Made by a program: the position numbers and the translations under genes. This document shows positions 31,793 to 44,160 of a stretch of 64,000 bases of DNA, piece by piece; the first letter of the stretch is position 1, and every line of letters starts with the position of its first letter. This DNA is from Trichoderma breve (taxonomy: Eukaryota > Ascomycota > Sordariomycetes > Hypocreales > Hypocreaceae): positions 3,968,001-4,032,000 of the forward strand of contig NC_079237.1 in the NCBI RefSeq assembly GCF_028502605.1, in the 5' to 3' direction. Below the pieces are notes generated by a model that worked only from the letters and a program-made list of their open reading frames with translations, was not told the DNA's origin and ran no database searches.

Positions 31793-34052
31793 TTATACTG
31801 GCTCCAAAGTGATATCCTGAAAGTCAAAGTGTGACTCAGGTGACAAGCTACTAGCGAAAGGGAAAAGCGGTATATTTTGGTTCAAGAAATACACTGATAA
31901 AGCGTCCATAGAATTGTCAGTATGGTGAGGATATTGTACGTCTCCTAAGTTACCATTAGATTGTGTATAATCCATTGGTAGATTTCCGATTTGCGTTGGC
32001 GACAGCCCGGATATTGGTAGTAAGGACTCTTCTTGGAAAGTGTTAAAATTAAAGGAGCGAGGTGTGATTGGTTTAATCACACTTTCGTTAGCAGGTACAC
32101 TCCAGCTAAGCTGTGTGTTCTCAGTGTGATCCACAGGACTCTCGCTGTAGCACCGCGGTTTGGATGACGCCCGAAGATCTCCAAAGATACTTCGGACTGC
32201 TTTGTCGTTTTCCGAAAGCAAAGTATTATCCCTTCTCGTTGTATAGATAGCGACTGCTTCTTTTAGTTGTTCGCAGATCCCAGCAAATCTTGAGGCATGT
32301 GGATTTAGTTTTCCAAGATGGACCATTATTTTGATTGCCCGATTTAGCAACGGATTCACGGACCAGGTATAACGTCCAGATCTGTCTAGACAAGCAAGGC
32401 CGAGACACAGGGCTGATATAAACACGCTATTGACAACCAAAGGTTGCCGGCTTGGAGTGTTTAGCTCGAAGACATATTCATAAGCGATGTCGATGCCTTT
32501 TATAGCAGAGTTGACACAAGCGTCAGCGTAGGTTGCGAGACTGATCATAATGGAAGAAGTTTCGCTTTTTGAGAATTCTATATCCGAAGCATGGTGGACT
32601 CGGAAGGTCAGAAAAGGCTTCGTAAGTAGAACAATGGAATAATAATACGCCATCGTGACGATGCTTAAGCCTTGTTTTGGAGACAGACAAAAGCCTCCCG
32701 GCGATGCACCGTGATTCTGCTCCGCGTCTGATTCATCAATCCCATCAACCATCAACATTCGCGGCAACTCTTCGGTCCATTGTCTATGCTGCTGCGAGAT
32801 ACTTCTGGCCAACTCGAGGCTTATAGCCTTTTCTGCATAAACTTCGACCAGTATTCGCTCAAAAACATTGCAGATCCTAAACATGGCTGAGAAGACTTGT
32901 CCCGCCACATCAGGGCGTTCATAATCATGCGGGGGTTTAAGTGGCGCCCAGACGATGTTTGATACAGCCTCTGTCGTCGCGGGCGGTCTTCCTAGAGAAG
33001 CCGCCAGGAATAGATCACATACTCGCAATGACTTCCAAGCACGCTCTCTAGCTAGGCCTTCCTCGCCGCCGAAGGCCTTATTTGTCTCATGGAGATGAAT
33101 TCCAAGTGTATAGGCGGCCCTGGCAGCGGTGCCGAGATTTATAAAGGCGGCGTTGTACTGGCATGCCGCCATCATGTGATAAGTGATTAATATGACTGCC
33201 TGGACGGTCGCCAGGCTGGGATCGTCTATGAGATTGAACATGGTAAGATGACGCCCGAACGCAAAGCATTGTTCAGAAAGTAGCTCGTCTACGTCGCCTT
33301 GAGCTCTAGCTTGGAACCCTATAGCGAGGGCCAGGTGGATGATGGCAGACTTGGCCTTTGTTCTTTGTGAGGGTTGTTCAACCCAGTCCTGCAACTGGGC
33401 TAGCAGCCAAGGTGGGTCTAAGAAGTCCAATATCCCGCTTACAGCAAGGAAAAACTCTTTTGCAATACTCCGGGTGGTAGCCAGATCTATTGATGGCTCT
33501 CGGACCATCTCAAAGCGTATTTTCGAGGTGGCCTCTACCATAGGATTCCGAGCGGGCTCATTGGTAAAGGGGCATGGCCCTACAGCAGCCCGTAACGTGT
33601 TTCTCACCGACGCCAGAAATGATAGAGATGCTGAATCCCCTACGTAGACTGCAATCTACGTCAGCAACAATAAATCACTTGCTTTAGCTTGCGTTCGGCT
33701 CCGAGAACATACTGAATTTACCTCTACTATCCTTGAGCATTTGCGAATCTTTGGATACAGAGTACAGATTTGAAACTGGGATATCGATTTGCTTTGATGA
33801 TGATGCCGGTGATGCGGGATCAAGAGGGCCCGGTCCGCGTCGAGATTCTCTGTTAGTAAGTCTCTTTGACAGCAGGCTTTCTTGTGAAGCTGGTCGAGGG
33901 TATCTTGAGTAACAGCAAGCATCCTCAACTCCACGAGCCCTGCAGTGATCACAAGGCAATATGCCATTACACTTCGACTTGCGTTTCTTGCAATTTTCGC
34001 ACGCTTGCGCTACCCGTCTCCGGAAGCGAGGGTCAACCTTTGGTCGAGGCAT
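31793..34052 (-). CDS. Zn2Cys6 transcription factor (cluster edge)
   Basis: Nuclear regulator of about 728 residues from exons 34052-33722 and 33648-31793. MPRPKVDPRFRRRVAQ precedes the zinc cluster at Cys 18, 21, 28, 34, 37 and 46 (CENCKKRKSKC, then CDHCRARGVEDAC). A Ser/Pro-rich linker follows. The 73-nt intron joins to make YVGDSASLSFL, the conserved block at the entry of the Fungal_trans domain, which firmly supports the splice. RICNVFERILVEVYAE and an HQRHW-type helix follow in the domain. An in-frame ATG at 34223 would add 57 residues unlike the family and is probably not used. Placed at the left edge of the phenolic catabolism genes, with a long divergent gap to maleylacetate reductase. 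Confidence 0.88.
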
Positions 34053-35683
34053 TGAGAAAGACACTGCGACTTTGAGGACAGGTAGATGAATAAGGAAGAA
34101 TGCCTCAAACCAGTACGCCAAGATTACAGATGTAGAGCGCAACCACAAGAAATGAAAGTTCCTCAAAGTTAAAACGTCTTCGTTTGTAAAGCGAGCTGTT
34201 GAGGAGGCAAGGATGAAATACATTTAGTGCACCTTGGTCTAATCTGACTAAGTCTAGGGTTGGTAAATCATGAATGCGGGGAATAACCTTGGTAGATCAA
34301 GGCCATGTGATCGGTTTGAGACAACAAAGTACCCTGGCAACCTGGCATACCGTCATCTATGTACGTTGTAGCCTACAAGGTTTAGCACTTTAATCTCCGG
34401 GATTGCCGAGCTTTGTGCATTTACTTTTGTCTCGATTATCCAATCCTTAGAGGACAGTTAAGTAGGTTACATATACAGGAGTAGCAGCCAGTGACACTCG
34501 GCACACATTAAACCCCCTATATCACGCTCATCAATACTAACTACTCCGGTTCTGTAGACTCCCTCTAGTGATTAGGAAAAGGAATAACGAAGCGAGAAAA
34601 ATTTAAGTGTGACATCTCTTTACAAGCGTCAACTCAAGTAACTAAATACAAATTCTCGTACAGAGACTGTAGGCATCTGTCGGTCATAGTTTCTATCTCA
34701 CACAGTCCTTAGCTAGTCTTTGGCTAGAACTACTACTTGTATAGCGGCTAACTGTATGGAGTACAGGGTACTGCGGGGGCGGGGCTAGGTGGAATGGTGG
34801 TTTTCAGGTCGAATTCAGAGTTTATTCCACGCAAAGGTGAGACAACCGGCCGTAAGCAGTCACAGAATTCAGCAGCATTACGAAGTGAAGTTCCGTGTCT
34901 TTCTAATATATCACGAAGTGAACTAGAACAAAGCATTCAGAGCCAAGATCAATTTCTCTATCTCTCTCCATTGACATACTGCAAGGCAGTGCTGTGAGAT
35001 CCATTGTTGCAATTCGCCGCTGAGAGGGTCTTGGTTTCTTCGTTAATATGGTTTGTTAATTGTTCGGTAGTTCTTCGGTGTCGTTTCGCGTCACGATATA
35101 TGAACGTTATTCGCCTGGAACTGTAGCTTGACTTCCTTTGACTTGCAGAATGTGGCTGCATCACTTGGTAGAAGATAGCGGCTATCTTCTAATACTAAAG
35201 GCAACAGCTCCTCATCGATTCATTGCAAGAAAAGCTCTTTGTTGTTTTATGTTGTATGCTGTTGGATGTCGAATTCCACTGTAACATCCGGAATATAGGG
35301 ACGCCCCTCTTTACTCGCATCTCTTCCGTCCCATAGCACATGAAAGATGATCTCAAGACCGAAGCAGAGAGAGGCGGGGAACGAGTCTGCTACCGATTAC
35401 GAGGTAGTTGGCCCACCGGGAGAGTTGTGGCCTACCGCGCGCCTAATCCACGAAGCCCCAAATGGCTACAGCACTGTGATTGTTGCAACTGTTCCATGCT
35501 AGCTTTAGCTAGCAAGGGGTAGCATCCGACGCTATCGAGCATCCGGCCGGCCTATACACTATCCGGTGCGCCATCCGGACAATGGCGACCTTACTACTCG
35601 GTGCCGATTATAACTTGCTGTTGTTTCGTGCGCTTAGTTGGTTTCTGTGTAAGTCTCGAGGCCGCCAGCTATTGAACGCAACC
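34053..35683. other. Gap: 1.6 kb divergent regulatory region
   Basis: Separates the Zn2Cys6 gene (leftward) from maleylacetate reductase (rightward). Short open frames show no family match. The right end is unusually GC-rich and carries the ATCCGG cluster listed next. Confidence 0.4.
35539..35580. promoter_or_regulatory. Cluster of ATCCGG boxes
   Basis: Three ATCCGG hexamers (CATCCGGCCGGCC, TATCCGGTGCG, CATCCGGAC) lie within 42 bp, about 105-145 bp before the likely start of maleylacetate reductase. CCGGCCGG is palindromic. CGG/CCG half-sites are what Zn2Cys6 dimers bind, so this is a candidate operator for one of the cluster regulators. Inference only. Confidence 0.35.
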
Positions 35684-36833
35684 ATGGTTGCCCCGCAGAG
35701 TTTTACTTACAATATTGCCCCCAGCCGGGTTGTCTTTGGGAGTGGAAAGCTCCGAGCACTGCCCGTGGAGATGGCAAGGCGTGAGTTGCGCTCCCCATTG
35801 ATCCTCACTACTTCCGAACAGATCCACCAAGGCGAGATGGTCAAGGCTACTTTGGGCGCTGGACACACGTTTGCCGAGGCGACTATGCACACCCCAACAA
35901 GCGTCACTGAGAGGGCCCTGGCGTCTGCGAAGTCCGTCCTCGCCGACTCGATTGTTTCTATTGGCGGAGGGAGTACTATTGGACTCGGCAAGGCTATAAG
36001 CATTCGCACCGGGTTGCCCCATATCTGCATCCCGACAACATATTCTGGTTCAGAGATGACGCCCATTCTTGGCGAGTCGGCGGACGGACTCAAGAAGACG
36101 AGGAGTGACCCCAAGATTCTTCCTGGGACAGTCATTTACGATGTGGATCTGACTATGACTCTTCCGGTCGGCCTGAGTGCTGCTAGCGGCATGAACGCAA
36201 TCGCTCACGCAGGTATTATAGCCTTCTTTTTTTAGCCTTTCCACTGACGCATTGCGGTCTTGAGAAATATTAACCAAGTCTGCAGTGGAGGCGTTGTATG
36301 CTCACGACTCGAACCCAATCATCTCCCTGCTCGCCATTGAAGGTGTCAAGTCCCTTGCAGAATCTCTCCCTGCCATCATGGACTCGCCAACAGACCTGAA
36401 TGCCCGATCTATGGCCCAGTACGGCGCCTGGCTTTGCGGACTCTGTCTTGGGTCCGTTGGCATGGCTCTCCACCACAAACTCTGTCACGTTTTGGGCGGG
36501 AGTTTCAACCTGCCTCACGCTGAAACGCACGCTGTTGTACTACCCCATTCTTTGGCATATAATGCTCCAAATATTCCGGAGGTTATGAAGAAGCTAGCGG
36601 ATGTGCTCCCAGGTAGTAATGGCGATGCTGTCCAGGGACTCAGCTTTCTTTTAAAACGCCTTAAATTGCAACGTGGATTGCAAAGTTTCGGCTTCACGGA
36701 CGAAGACATCGATAAGGCGGCTGATATTGCAGTTAGTAATCCTTATTCTAACCCACGCCCAATCGAAAGGCCTCTGATTAGAGAGCTGATTAGAAGAGCA
36801 TACGCGGGTGAGGACGCAAGAGTAGATATGTGA
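35684..36833 (+). CDS. Maleylacetate reductase (iron-type alcohol dehydrogenase family)
   Basis: Cytosolic NAD(P)H-dependent enzyme reducing maleylacetate to 3-oxoadipate, the last dedicated step of hydroxyquinol degradation. Exons 35684-36212 and 36286-36833 join across a 73-nt intron in a Val codon, giving MNAIAHAVEALYAHDSNP, the conserved His region of the family, and about 358 residues in all, the usual length. The N-terminus MVAPQSFTYNIAPSRVVFGSGKL (FTYNIAPSRVVFG and GKL) is typical of maleylacetate reductases. SIGGGSTIGLGKA is the dinucleotide-binding loop and HICIPTTYSGSEMTPI the following strand. An upstream in-frame ATG at 35582 adds unrelated residues. It is close in space to the hydroxyquinol dioxygenase gene, which makes its substrate. 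Confidence 0.88.
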
Positions 36834-37551
36834 AACAAGGTTGATCTTCGCTACACCACTGAAACAAGGCAAGAGTAGAAACGTTGAGAGGGAAAAGAAT
36901 CGGCTAAAGAACATCAATATAATCGACTTGGCCAAGCAAATTTTATAAGTGTTACAACTGTGATGACTGTGTCTATCTCCACGGGTAAAATGGTCATTGG
37001 ACTTATGTAAGTAGCGAGTTACGGTGAATTGGAGCAATTGGGGTTATGAATCAGTTAGTAAAAGTTAGTCTCTAGGAAGAGAGTTATATCAACGGCTGTC
37101 TGACGGATATAACGGTGAAACGAAGTATAGAAGGATACGCTTTTAAGTACTGAACGACGAATTCCATCGGACCTTCGCTGATGAGTTGTTTTCAGCCTCT
37201 TTTATGTGTGGCGGTTATTGGCTGTTAAATATTGTTGCCCTGGTAATTGGGGCCAGTCATCTATTAAATGGTCCGCTGGATTGAGTTGTATCAGAAACCA
37301 TAGCACAAAAAAGGAGAAGTAACGAAGTCAAAGAATGTGATATACAATAATGACGGTAATGAACTCTAAATTCGTCCAATACAGAGGAAGCCTCTTCGTG
37401 CTATAGCATGATCCAAACCACAAAGTCCAGTTCGAACACGCATACCTCCTTTCAGCTACCCAGCTTCCAGATCCCTGACCACTCGTCACAGCAGCATAGC
37501 CTCAGTGAATACTCATTCAACAGCTATTTCAGATTCTACCACCTAAACAGC
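36834..37551. other. Gap between convergent genes
   Basis: 3' sides of maleylacetate reductase and the Baeyer-Villiger monooxygenase. No gene recognised. Confidence 0.35.
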
Positions 37552-39639
37552 TTAATGTGAGAACGGGAGCTGTCTATACTCAACAGTTTCTTCCGGGTAT
37601 GGCGACGCTGGCAAATCCACAAATGCCGGCTGTAAGAAATGTGCCAGCTCGCCATCCTCGGGGTTGACCTGAGGAGCAGACCAACCGTCTCCAAGCCATG
37701 ATAGCCGGTTAGTCTGGGTCTCTTCATTGTATACATAATTAAAATCTTCCCAGCGTGGTGATCGAAGAGTCTCCAGTGCATGCAAGGCACTACCCGGCCA
37801 GATTCCCACAATTCGGTCTCCCTTGCCACCCTTGCTCTTATACCAACTGCTGCATTTGTCGATATACACGGTATCTTTGAAGTACCTATCAATGACTTCT
37901 GAGAAGTCTTTCACACGGGCGGACTTTGGTTCCATGCTCGAGATATTCTCCTTTTGGAGTTTCCGTATACATTTGATAATGTAATCCCCCGTCTTTTCGA
38001 TCATGGTCGTAAGTGGTCCCGTCCCGATGGCTGCATTAGGACCTAGCATCATGAAATAATTAGGAAAGTCGTCGGTAGCCAGAGATAGGTACGTCTCGGG
38101 GTACGGTTCAAACTTCTTCATCATGGTTTGACCATGTTTTCCAACGACCGAGAAAGGCGGCGGCGCCGAAGTCTGAAAACCAGTTGCGCAAACCAAAATG
38201 TCCAGCTCCTTGATTTCTCCATTTTGTAGCACAAGACCAGTGTCTGTAGCTTCGGAAATGGGTGTATTGATGAAATCGACATTATCTTCACCAAGTGCTT
38301 CAAGATAACCAGGACCAGGTGTCAGCCTTCGGCAGCCCACACTAAAGTTTGGCATTAAAACTTCAAGGATGTGTGGTTTCTTTGCCAACTTTTCTTTCAT
38401 AAGCGCTGTAAAATCCTCACGAGCGAGCCTCTGCGTTTCTGAGTCCTTGAAGGTAAGAGAATGAGCCGAGTTGCCGTCTCTCTCGATAATGGTTCGAAAA
38501 TTCAGGTAGTACTGAGGGTCATTGGTGAATTTTGCCTTGTGCTCCGGAGAAACTACAAGAGGTTAATCTTCCCAGTCTTCTTTTCGTAGCATCGCGACTC
38601 AGAATCAATTAAAATGAGTAAAACTTACAATCGGTGCTTCCTAATCCAAGAGTCGTCATTACGGAATCTCCAAAGGGTCTGGAGATCCATGTCGTGCTTC
38701 GGATAAAGCAGCTTAAATGCGTGCCACATACTCGCTGTAAAGCAGGAATAATCTGGATGGCGCTACTTCCACCACCAATAATGCCAATTCTTTTCCCTTC
38801 AAAAGTAATACTAAAGATAAAATTAACGTTTCCTTGTTTCCAAAAAAATTAAAAATAAAAATAAAAATAAAGAATTGTATGTACCTATCGTCCCATACTG
38901 CTGAGTGAAGTACGGGGATTTTCATTTCACGAAGTCCTGGAATATCTGGCCAAGAGGGTTCGTTTAGCATTCCCCGCGCGCTGATAACAACATCGACTAT
39001 GTCAACTATAGTCTCTCCAGTTTTCAAATTCTTAATCGTAACCTCCCTAATAAATTGTTAGTCTGAGACATAAGAAGATAGGTATATAAATATCTCGAAC
39101 CATTTTGAGATATCCTCCTTCCACTTTGCGTTGGTTACTTTATGTAGAGTCTTGATGAATCGGTTCACAGAATATCGTTCCGCAACCGACTCCAGATATT
39201 TACATATTTCTGCCGCGGGGGCATAAAACCGGCTCCAATTCGGGTTGGGTGCAAATGTGTACTGATATGAATGTGCTGTCGGATGGTGTTACACACTAAT
39301 GAGATCTCTTCAATAGCCGGCATAAAACATACCAGGAATGTCGCAGGCACAACCCGGGTAGCGGTTCTCATGCCAAGTGCCTCCAATCCCGGAGTTCTTC
39401 TCATATATGGTTAGTCTCACGTTGCGTAGTCGCTCTGGTATCCGAACGCCGCAATAGATTCCCGAGAAACCGGCGCCGATGATGACCACACTCATTGGTC
39501 GAAAATTCTCCACGACTCGAGGGTAAACTGTAGACACCTGAGGCTTGGGTGACATCGTGTCAATTCTGGAACCGTTGGTCTTCTCATTAGTAAGACCAAG
39601 GTCGACCTCTGTCGTTGATGGAGGAACCATGATTTCCAA
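37552..39639 (-). CDS. Baeyer-Villiger-type flavin monooxygenase
   Basis: FAD/NADPH enzyme inserting oxygen next to a ketone to give an ester or lactone. Five exons (39639-39333, 39275-39101, 39046-38885, 38810-38629, 38552-37552) join in frame to about 608 residues. The FAD motif is VVIIGAGFSGI near residue 51. GIGGTWHENRYPGCACDIP follows, as in class B monooxygenases. The NADPH Rossmann motif GIIGGGSSA sits in exon 4. The Baeyer-Villiger fingerprint FxGxxxHxxxW is only partly kept (MKIPVLHSAVW: His and Trp right, Phe and Gly replaced). CATGFQTS is the usual late block. In this cluster an aryl ketone is the likely substrate; a steroid or cyclic ketone cannot be excluded. Confidence 0.87.
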
Positions 39640-40222
39640 GGCTCTTAAGTCACTCCCAAGAAACGACTAGCAATTCCGCGAAACCTAAGTCACTGAATGG
39701 CTCTTTTTTTACGAAGTTAGGAGAGAATGAATCCAGAGCAATTAAAGCAATTTAAAACCTTTACTGGGCCTCTTTACATGCTCAGAGTTGCTAGATGACA
39801 TCACATGGCCAGATTCCTCATGCGCATGAATCGACCAATACCGAGAACCGGGCCGAGAACATTTCATTTGCCGCGGGTCATCGCCTACCCACGGAAGCAG
39901 GATCCGTAATACTGGACACCGTGAGGGCTGAGGTGGAAGAGGGGTTCCCAAAGCTCAAGTCATCTAATTTCCTCTTATTGTCTGGCAGCGTCAGGGCGTT
40001 TCTAGGGAGACAGGAGCGGCTGTTACAGAAAAGCTGAAATGATTCAAGCCTGACTACATGTAATTTCATCCTGAGAACCAAATTGAGATATGTCTTCGAT
40101 TAAACTACTATTTTTCTCTACTCTAAGCATCATTGTCGAAGTACATCTTATAAGCGCAGCCAATTGAAGATTGAAGGGCTCTGTTCGATGCTGTCAGCCT
40201 TTTAGCTACAATCTATCATCTC
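39640..40222. other. Gap: BVMO promoter side
   Basis: Between the start of the BVMO gene and the stop of the dioxygenase gene, both leftward. No gene recognised. Confidence 0.35.
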
Positions 40223-41364
40223 TTAATCTATATCCGGTACAGGCAGACCGTTTATGTACTGCATTTGCTTCCCCTGAGCCTTCATCGCTGCCTCTGCGTT
40301 TTGGTATCGCAAATCAATTGCCTCCTGCTTTGTAACAAGAACAAATTCATATTTCAACAATGCACACCCGACATCGACACCATACTGTTCAGCCGTTTCT
40401 TTGTCCTGTACTGTCTTCAACTCCACCACAAGCGTCCTCTTAACACCAAAAACTGCATCTGATGTTTCATATGGATCATTTTTTAAGTATAAAGCACTGC
40501 ATGCAATAGTTAATTGGGAACTTTACAACAGCGTAGAGCGAATGTATCAGCGCCATAAACGTACGTGACGAGAGGATCATAAATCGGATGGTCAAACATA
40601 AAGTGCATGTGACTTGGCCGGTAACAATGTCGATTGAGGGTTCCAAGAAGTTTTCCAACCGGTCCATCACTTGGAATTGGATATGGGACTGGGACAATGC
40701 CTTTGAACCAGAAATTCCCGTCCTTGTCGCTCGTAAGAACAGCTCGTCCGTTAGGACCGTCATGATCTGCGTATTGAACATCATAAAATCCCTTGGAGTC
40801 AGTCTCCCAAACATCAATTCTGGCATTCTCGATTGGCTGCCCTGCCAAGTTGCGAACTTGGCAGATGACGAGAAGTGGGTTTCCCTGAGGATCAGTCGAG
40901 ATGTTGGCACCATTGGTAACATACTCCGCTTCGTGAGTGTGGAATGGTCCTAATACTGTCCCTTCTGTCGAGCCTTTTGGCTTGGGGTGGTCAATCGCAT
41001 CAACAAGCAATGAAACTCCGAGGACATCCGAAAGTAAAATGAATTCCTTGCATAGACACGTATTAGTCGTGATTGATAGGATTGAGCGAAATGTATCAGC
41101 ACCTATCCGTGATACGCTTACCTGACGTGTATCAGTACATTTTTGACCAACTTTAGTGAGGAACTCTATTGCAGCCATCCACTCTTCCGTACTGAGTCTC
41201 GTTTCCCGTACTAAATCATGGAGATGAACAACAAGTCTTTCAAACAGATACCTAACGCGTCTATCGGAACAGCTAGAATTCACGATTTGAACATTCTCTG
41301 TGATGTTTTCAGTGGTGAGGTCCAGCATTTCGACCTTTGTATTGGGCGTTTTGTGAGCCGACAT
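40223..41364 (-). CDS. Hydroxyquinol 1,2-dioxygenase (intradiol)
   Basis: Cytosolic non-haem Fe(III) enzyme cleaving hydroxyquinol between its adjacent hydroxyls to maleylacetate. Exons 41364-41122, 41046-40565 and 40496-40223 give about 332 residues. The first intron (75 nt) is in frame and must be removed to join RQ to EFILLSDVLGVS. The second (GTACGT donor) joins PLVT to ALYLKNDPYETSDAVFG, which secures the C-terminal exon. Iron ligands expected for the family are visible: Tyr in GFYDVQY, and Tyr, His and His in CYRPSHMHF. DVWETDSKG and GPFHTHEAE are typical blocks. It is divergent from the phenol hydroxylase gene, which would make its substrate, and lies near maleylacetate reductase, which would use its product. 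Confidence 0.9.
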
Positions 41365-41992
41365 GCTGATGGTGGTAGATAGTAGAAAGCAGAAAATAGT
41401 TGTTTGACTTAGTTTGGTAGACTCTCCAGTTGAGGTTGCGTAAAAAGTGAATGAAGAAGCGTACCAAACGAATTTAGAAGCGGATCTTCTTCAAACGTCT
41501 ATAAGGCATAGTACAACGCTACAAACACTTGATACTCTGCTATTTGCCGGGTAGCCCTCTTCCCCCTTGCCCGCTTATTCAAGGCGCCAGCTCTGCACCC
41601 TAGACAGCTCTTTGCTTAGCGGCACGGAGTACAGAAAACGGATCTGTGAGTTCAGCGGGCCGTTGAGGTGTGGGGCGGATGCGTTCCGGATGGTTCTGGT
41701 GTTCTTTCCGACCCGTGTCCGAGCCATTGCTGTCATGCAGTTCGATTCGATTAGCCTGAGAAAGCCAAGTTCGTCACTGAGGGATGTCCGTTTAACAGCC
41801 ATGAGAACGCTAAAGCCAGACAATGCCAAAAGCCACCAAAGGACACTTCCACGTCTGGCAACATACTCAAGGGACACACATTTATCCCTTCGGTATTATA
41901 CAAGATGCCCTGCTAGCCTTGAAACATCCTACAAAAGGCAAAGCGAAGTATCCGTCGATTTTAATACCCTAATCACTCAAACGTCAGCAAAA
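41365..41992. promoter_or_regulatory. Shared divergent promoter of dioxygenase and hydroxylase
   Basis: A 628-bp gap between the start codons of hydroxyquinol dioxygenase (leftward) and the phenol hydroxylase (rightward). Consecutive pathway enzymes sharing one promoter suggests co-regulation. I could not identify a specific operator by eye. Confidence 0.4.
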
Positions 41993-44160
41993 ATGCCCGT
42001 CTTTCAAGAAACCTCCTACAATGATCGCGACCTTCGAGTAAATCCAACAAAGGAACCGCCTTTGCCAAGACTGACTTCACAGCCGCCATTATCCACCGGT
42101 GGTGAAGATGAAAAATATGAAGTCATCATAATTGGTGTAGGTCAGGGTTCACCCAAATTTTGTGCAGGTCAATTGATAAGATAATGTCAAGGCCGGCCCT
42201 GCGGGAATGATGTGCACATTGATGCTCGCTCGTTACGGACTTGGAGATACCATTGTATGCTACGATGCCAAGCCTGGAACGCTGAAAGCTGGCCAGGCCG
42301 ATGGTCTTCAGCCTCGCACGTTGGAAGTACTGAAAAGCCTGGACGTTGTTGATGAGATCCTCAACCATGGATGCCATATGTCTGAGGTCGCTTTTTGGAA
42401 CCCCAAAAGAAACACATCGCCTGATGATGCTCCCGGAATTGAGCGTACATCTTTTGCACCGGACGTGGCGGTGGCAGCGAGATATAAGCATGAGGTTACC
42501 ATACACCAGGGCCGGATCGAACGGATCCTCGAAAGCAATCTCAACCACTATGCACCGGACTGCATTCATAGAAACGCCCGATTCATTGACTTTCAGATGG
42601 ACGAAGTAGGCGATACTGAGTTTCCTGTCAAGGTGGAGATTGAGCTTGAAGATGTTGTTGGCGCCAAGACACGCAAGGCTGTACGCGCCAAATATCTTGT
42701 TGGTGCTGACGGTGCACATTCCGTAGTTCGACGGCGGATGGGGCTAGATCTTGTTGGTGAAACAACGGACCACATCTGGGGTGTTGTTGACTTCGTGGTG
42801 GAGACAGATTTCCCAGATATACGGAAGCGCTGCGCTATTCACTCCGATGCTGGTTCTGTCATGATCATCCCTCGTGAGCGTATTCAAGGTGGGGGGTATT
42901 TGACACGTCTCTATGTACAGACAACAGAAGAAGTCTCTGTTGAAGGCTTAGAACAAAATGTCGAGGGAGAAAAGCAAATGTCAAAAATGCGGAGAGGCAG
43001 GATCACTCTCGATTCTATTCTGAAACAAGCTCAGCGTGTCTTTGAGCCCTATGAAATAGGTCTCAAGGATGGAACTCATGTTGATTGGTGGGCTGCATAC
43101 CAGATTGGACAGCGCATGACACCCAAGTTCTCTCTCAAGGATAGCAACGGTCAACCCAGAATATTTATCGTTGGAGACGGTAAGTAGAGCTACGTTTTAA
43201 CTCGGGTGTTTCAGTAGCTAATATTAAGAAGCTTGCCATACGCATAGCCCCAAGGCTGGCCAAGGTATGAACGTTTCCATGATGGATTCATACAACCTTT
43301 CCTGGAAGTTGGCCCATGAAATTCATGGGCTAAGTCCCAAAATAGCTGGCCCAACCATCCTCTCCACATATGAGGACGAGCGACTCGAGATTGCAAAAAT
43401 GCTTATAGAGTTTGACACCAACTTCTCGTCCATGTTTTCAGGAAAAGTCCACTCTGATAAAAACGTCGAGGGACTGACGCATGATCAATTTCTAAAGGTC
43501 TTCAGAGACGGTAATGGCTTTACCAGTGGGTGTGGCATTGAGTACTCACCGGGAGTTCTTGTTCAGCACCCTGCTCCTGAAGATTACCCAATCTATGGGG
43601 ACAACTATCTCAATGGGGTCCTGAGACCCGGCCGACGGTTACTCGATTCAGTGGTATTGCGATATGCAGATGCTAACAGGCGACATCTGCAAGATGGTGC
43701 GAAATTGAGTAACCCATGCATAGGGATGTCATCGCTAACAACTGTAGATTTTCCCTCCAATGGGCGATTTAGGATCCTTGTATTCACAGCATTCGATCTT
43801 TGTGAGAAAGACGGCAGTTCATCTCAGGCTGTAAATCAGATTTGTCAAGATTTAATACCCGTGTTTCCATCCTCCACTATCGAACTAGTCGTGCTCCATC
43901 CTTTCTCAGAAAGAAAGTTTGAATGGGGGGATATTCAGCCATCGATCAAGAAGTATGCGGAAATGAAATTCCACGGCCCAGCGGATGAAGGGTTATACGC
44001 CACGTACGGAGTTAATGATCGTGCGGGTGCCGCTGCCGTCATTCGGCCAGACGGCTATGTTGGCATGGTCACATCACTTCAAGGGATTTCTCAGGTGGAA
44101 GAATACTTGGCTCGTTGCTTAGTTAAAGTTGAGCATGATCAACTGTCTCCTCAGGTATAA
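41993..44160 (+). CDS. Phenol 2-monooxygenase-type flavoprotein hydroxylase
   Basis: Single-component FAD/NADPH aromatic hydroxylase adding oxygen ortho to a phenolic hydroxyl. In this cluster the likely conversion is hydroquinone or resorcinol to hydroxyquinol. Exons 41993-42136, 42192-43179 and 43232-44160 give about 686 residues. The first join restores the FAD motif IIIGAGPAGM, which an unspliced reading lacks. YLVGADGAHSVVRR is the DG motif and FIVGDACHTHSPKAGQGMN (across the second join) the GD motif. The C-terminal thioredoxin-like dimerisation domain follows (RILVFTAFD to YATYGVNDRAGAAAVIRPDG). The length and this third domain match the Trichosporon phenol hydroxylase family. Confidence 0.9.
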
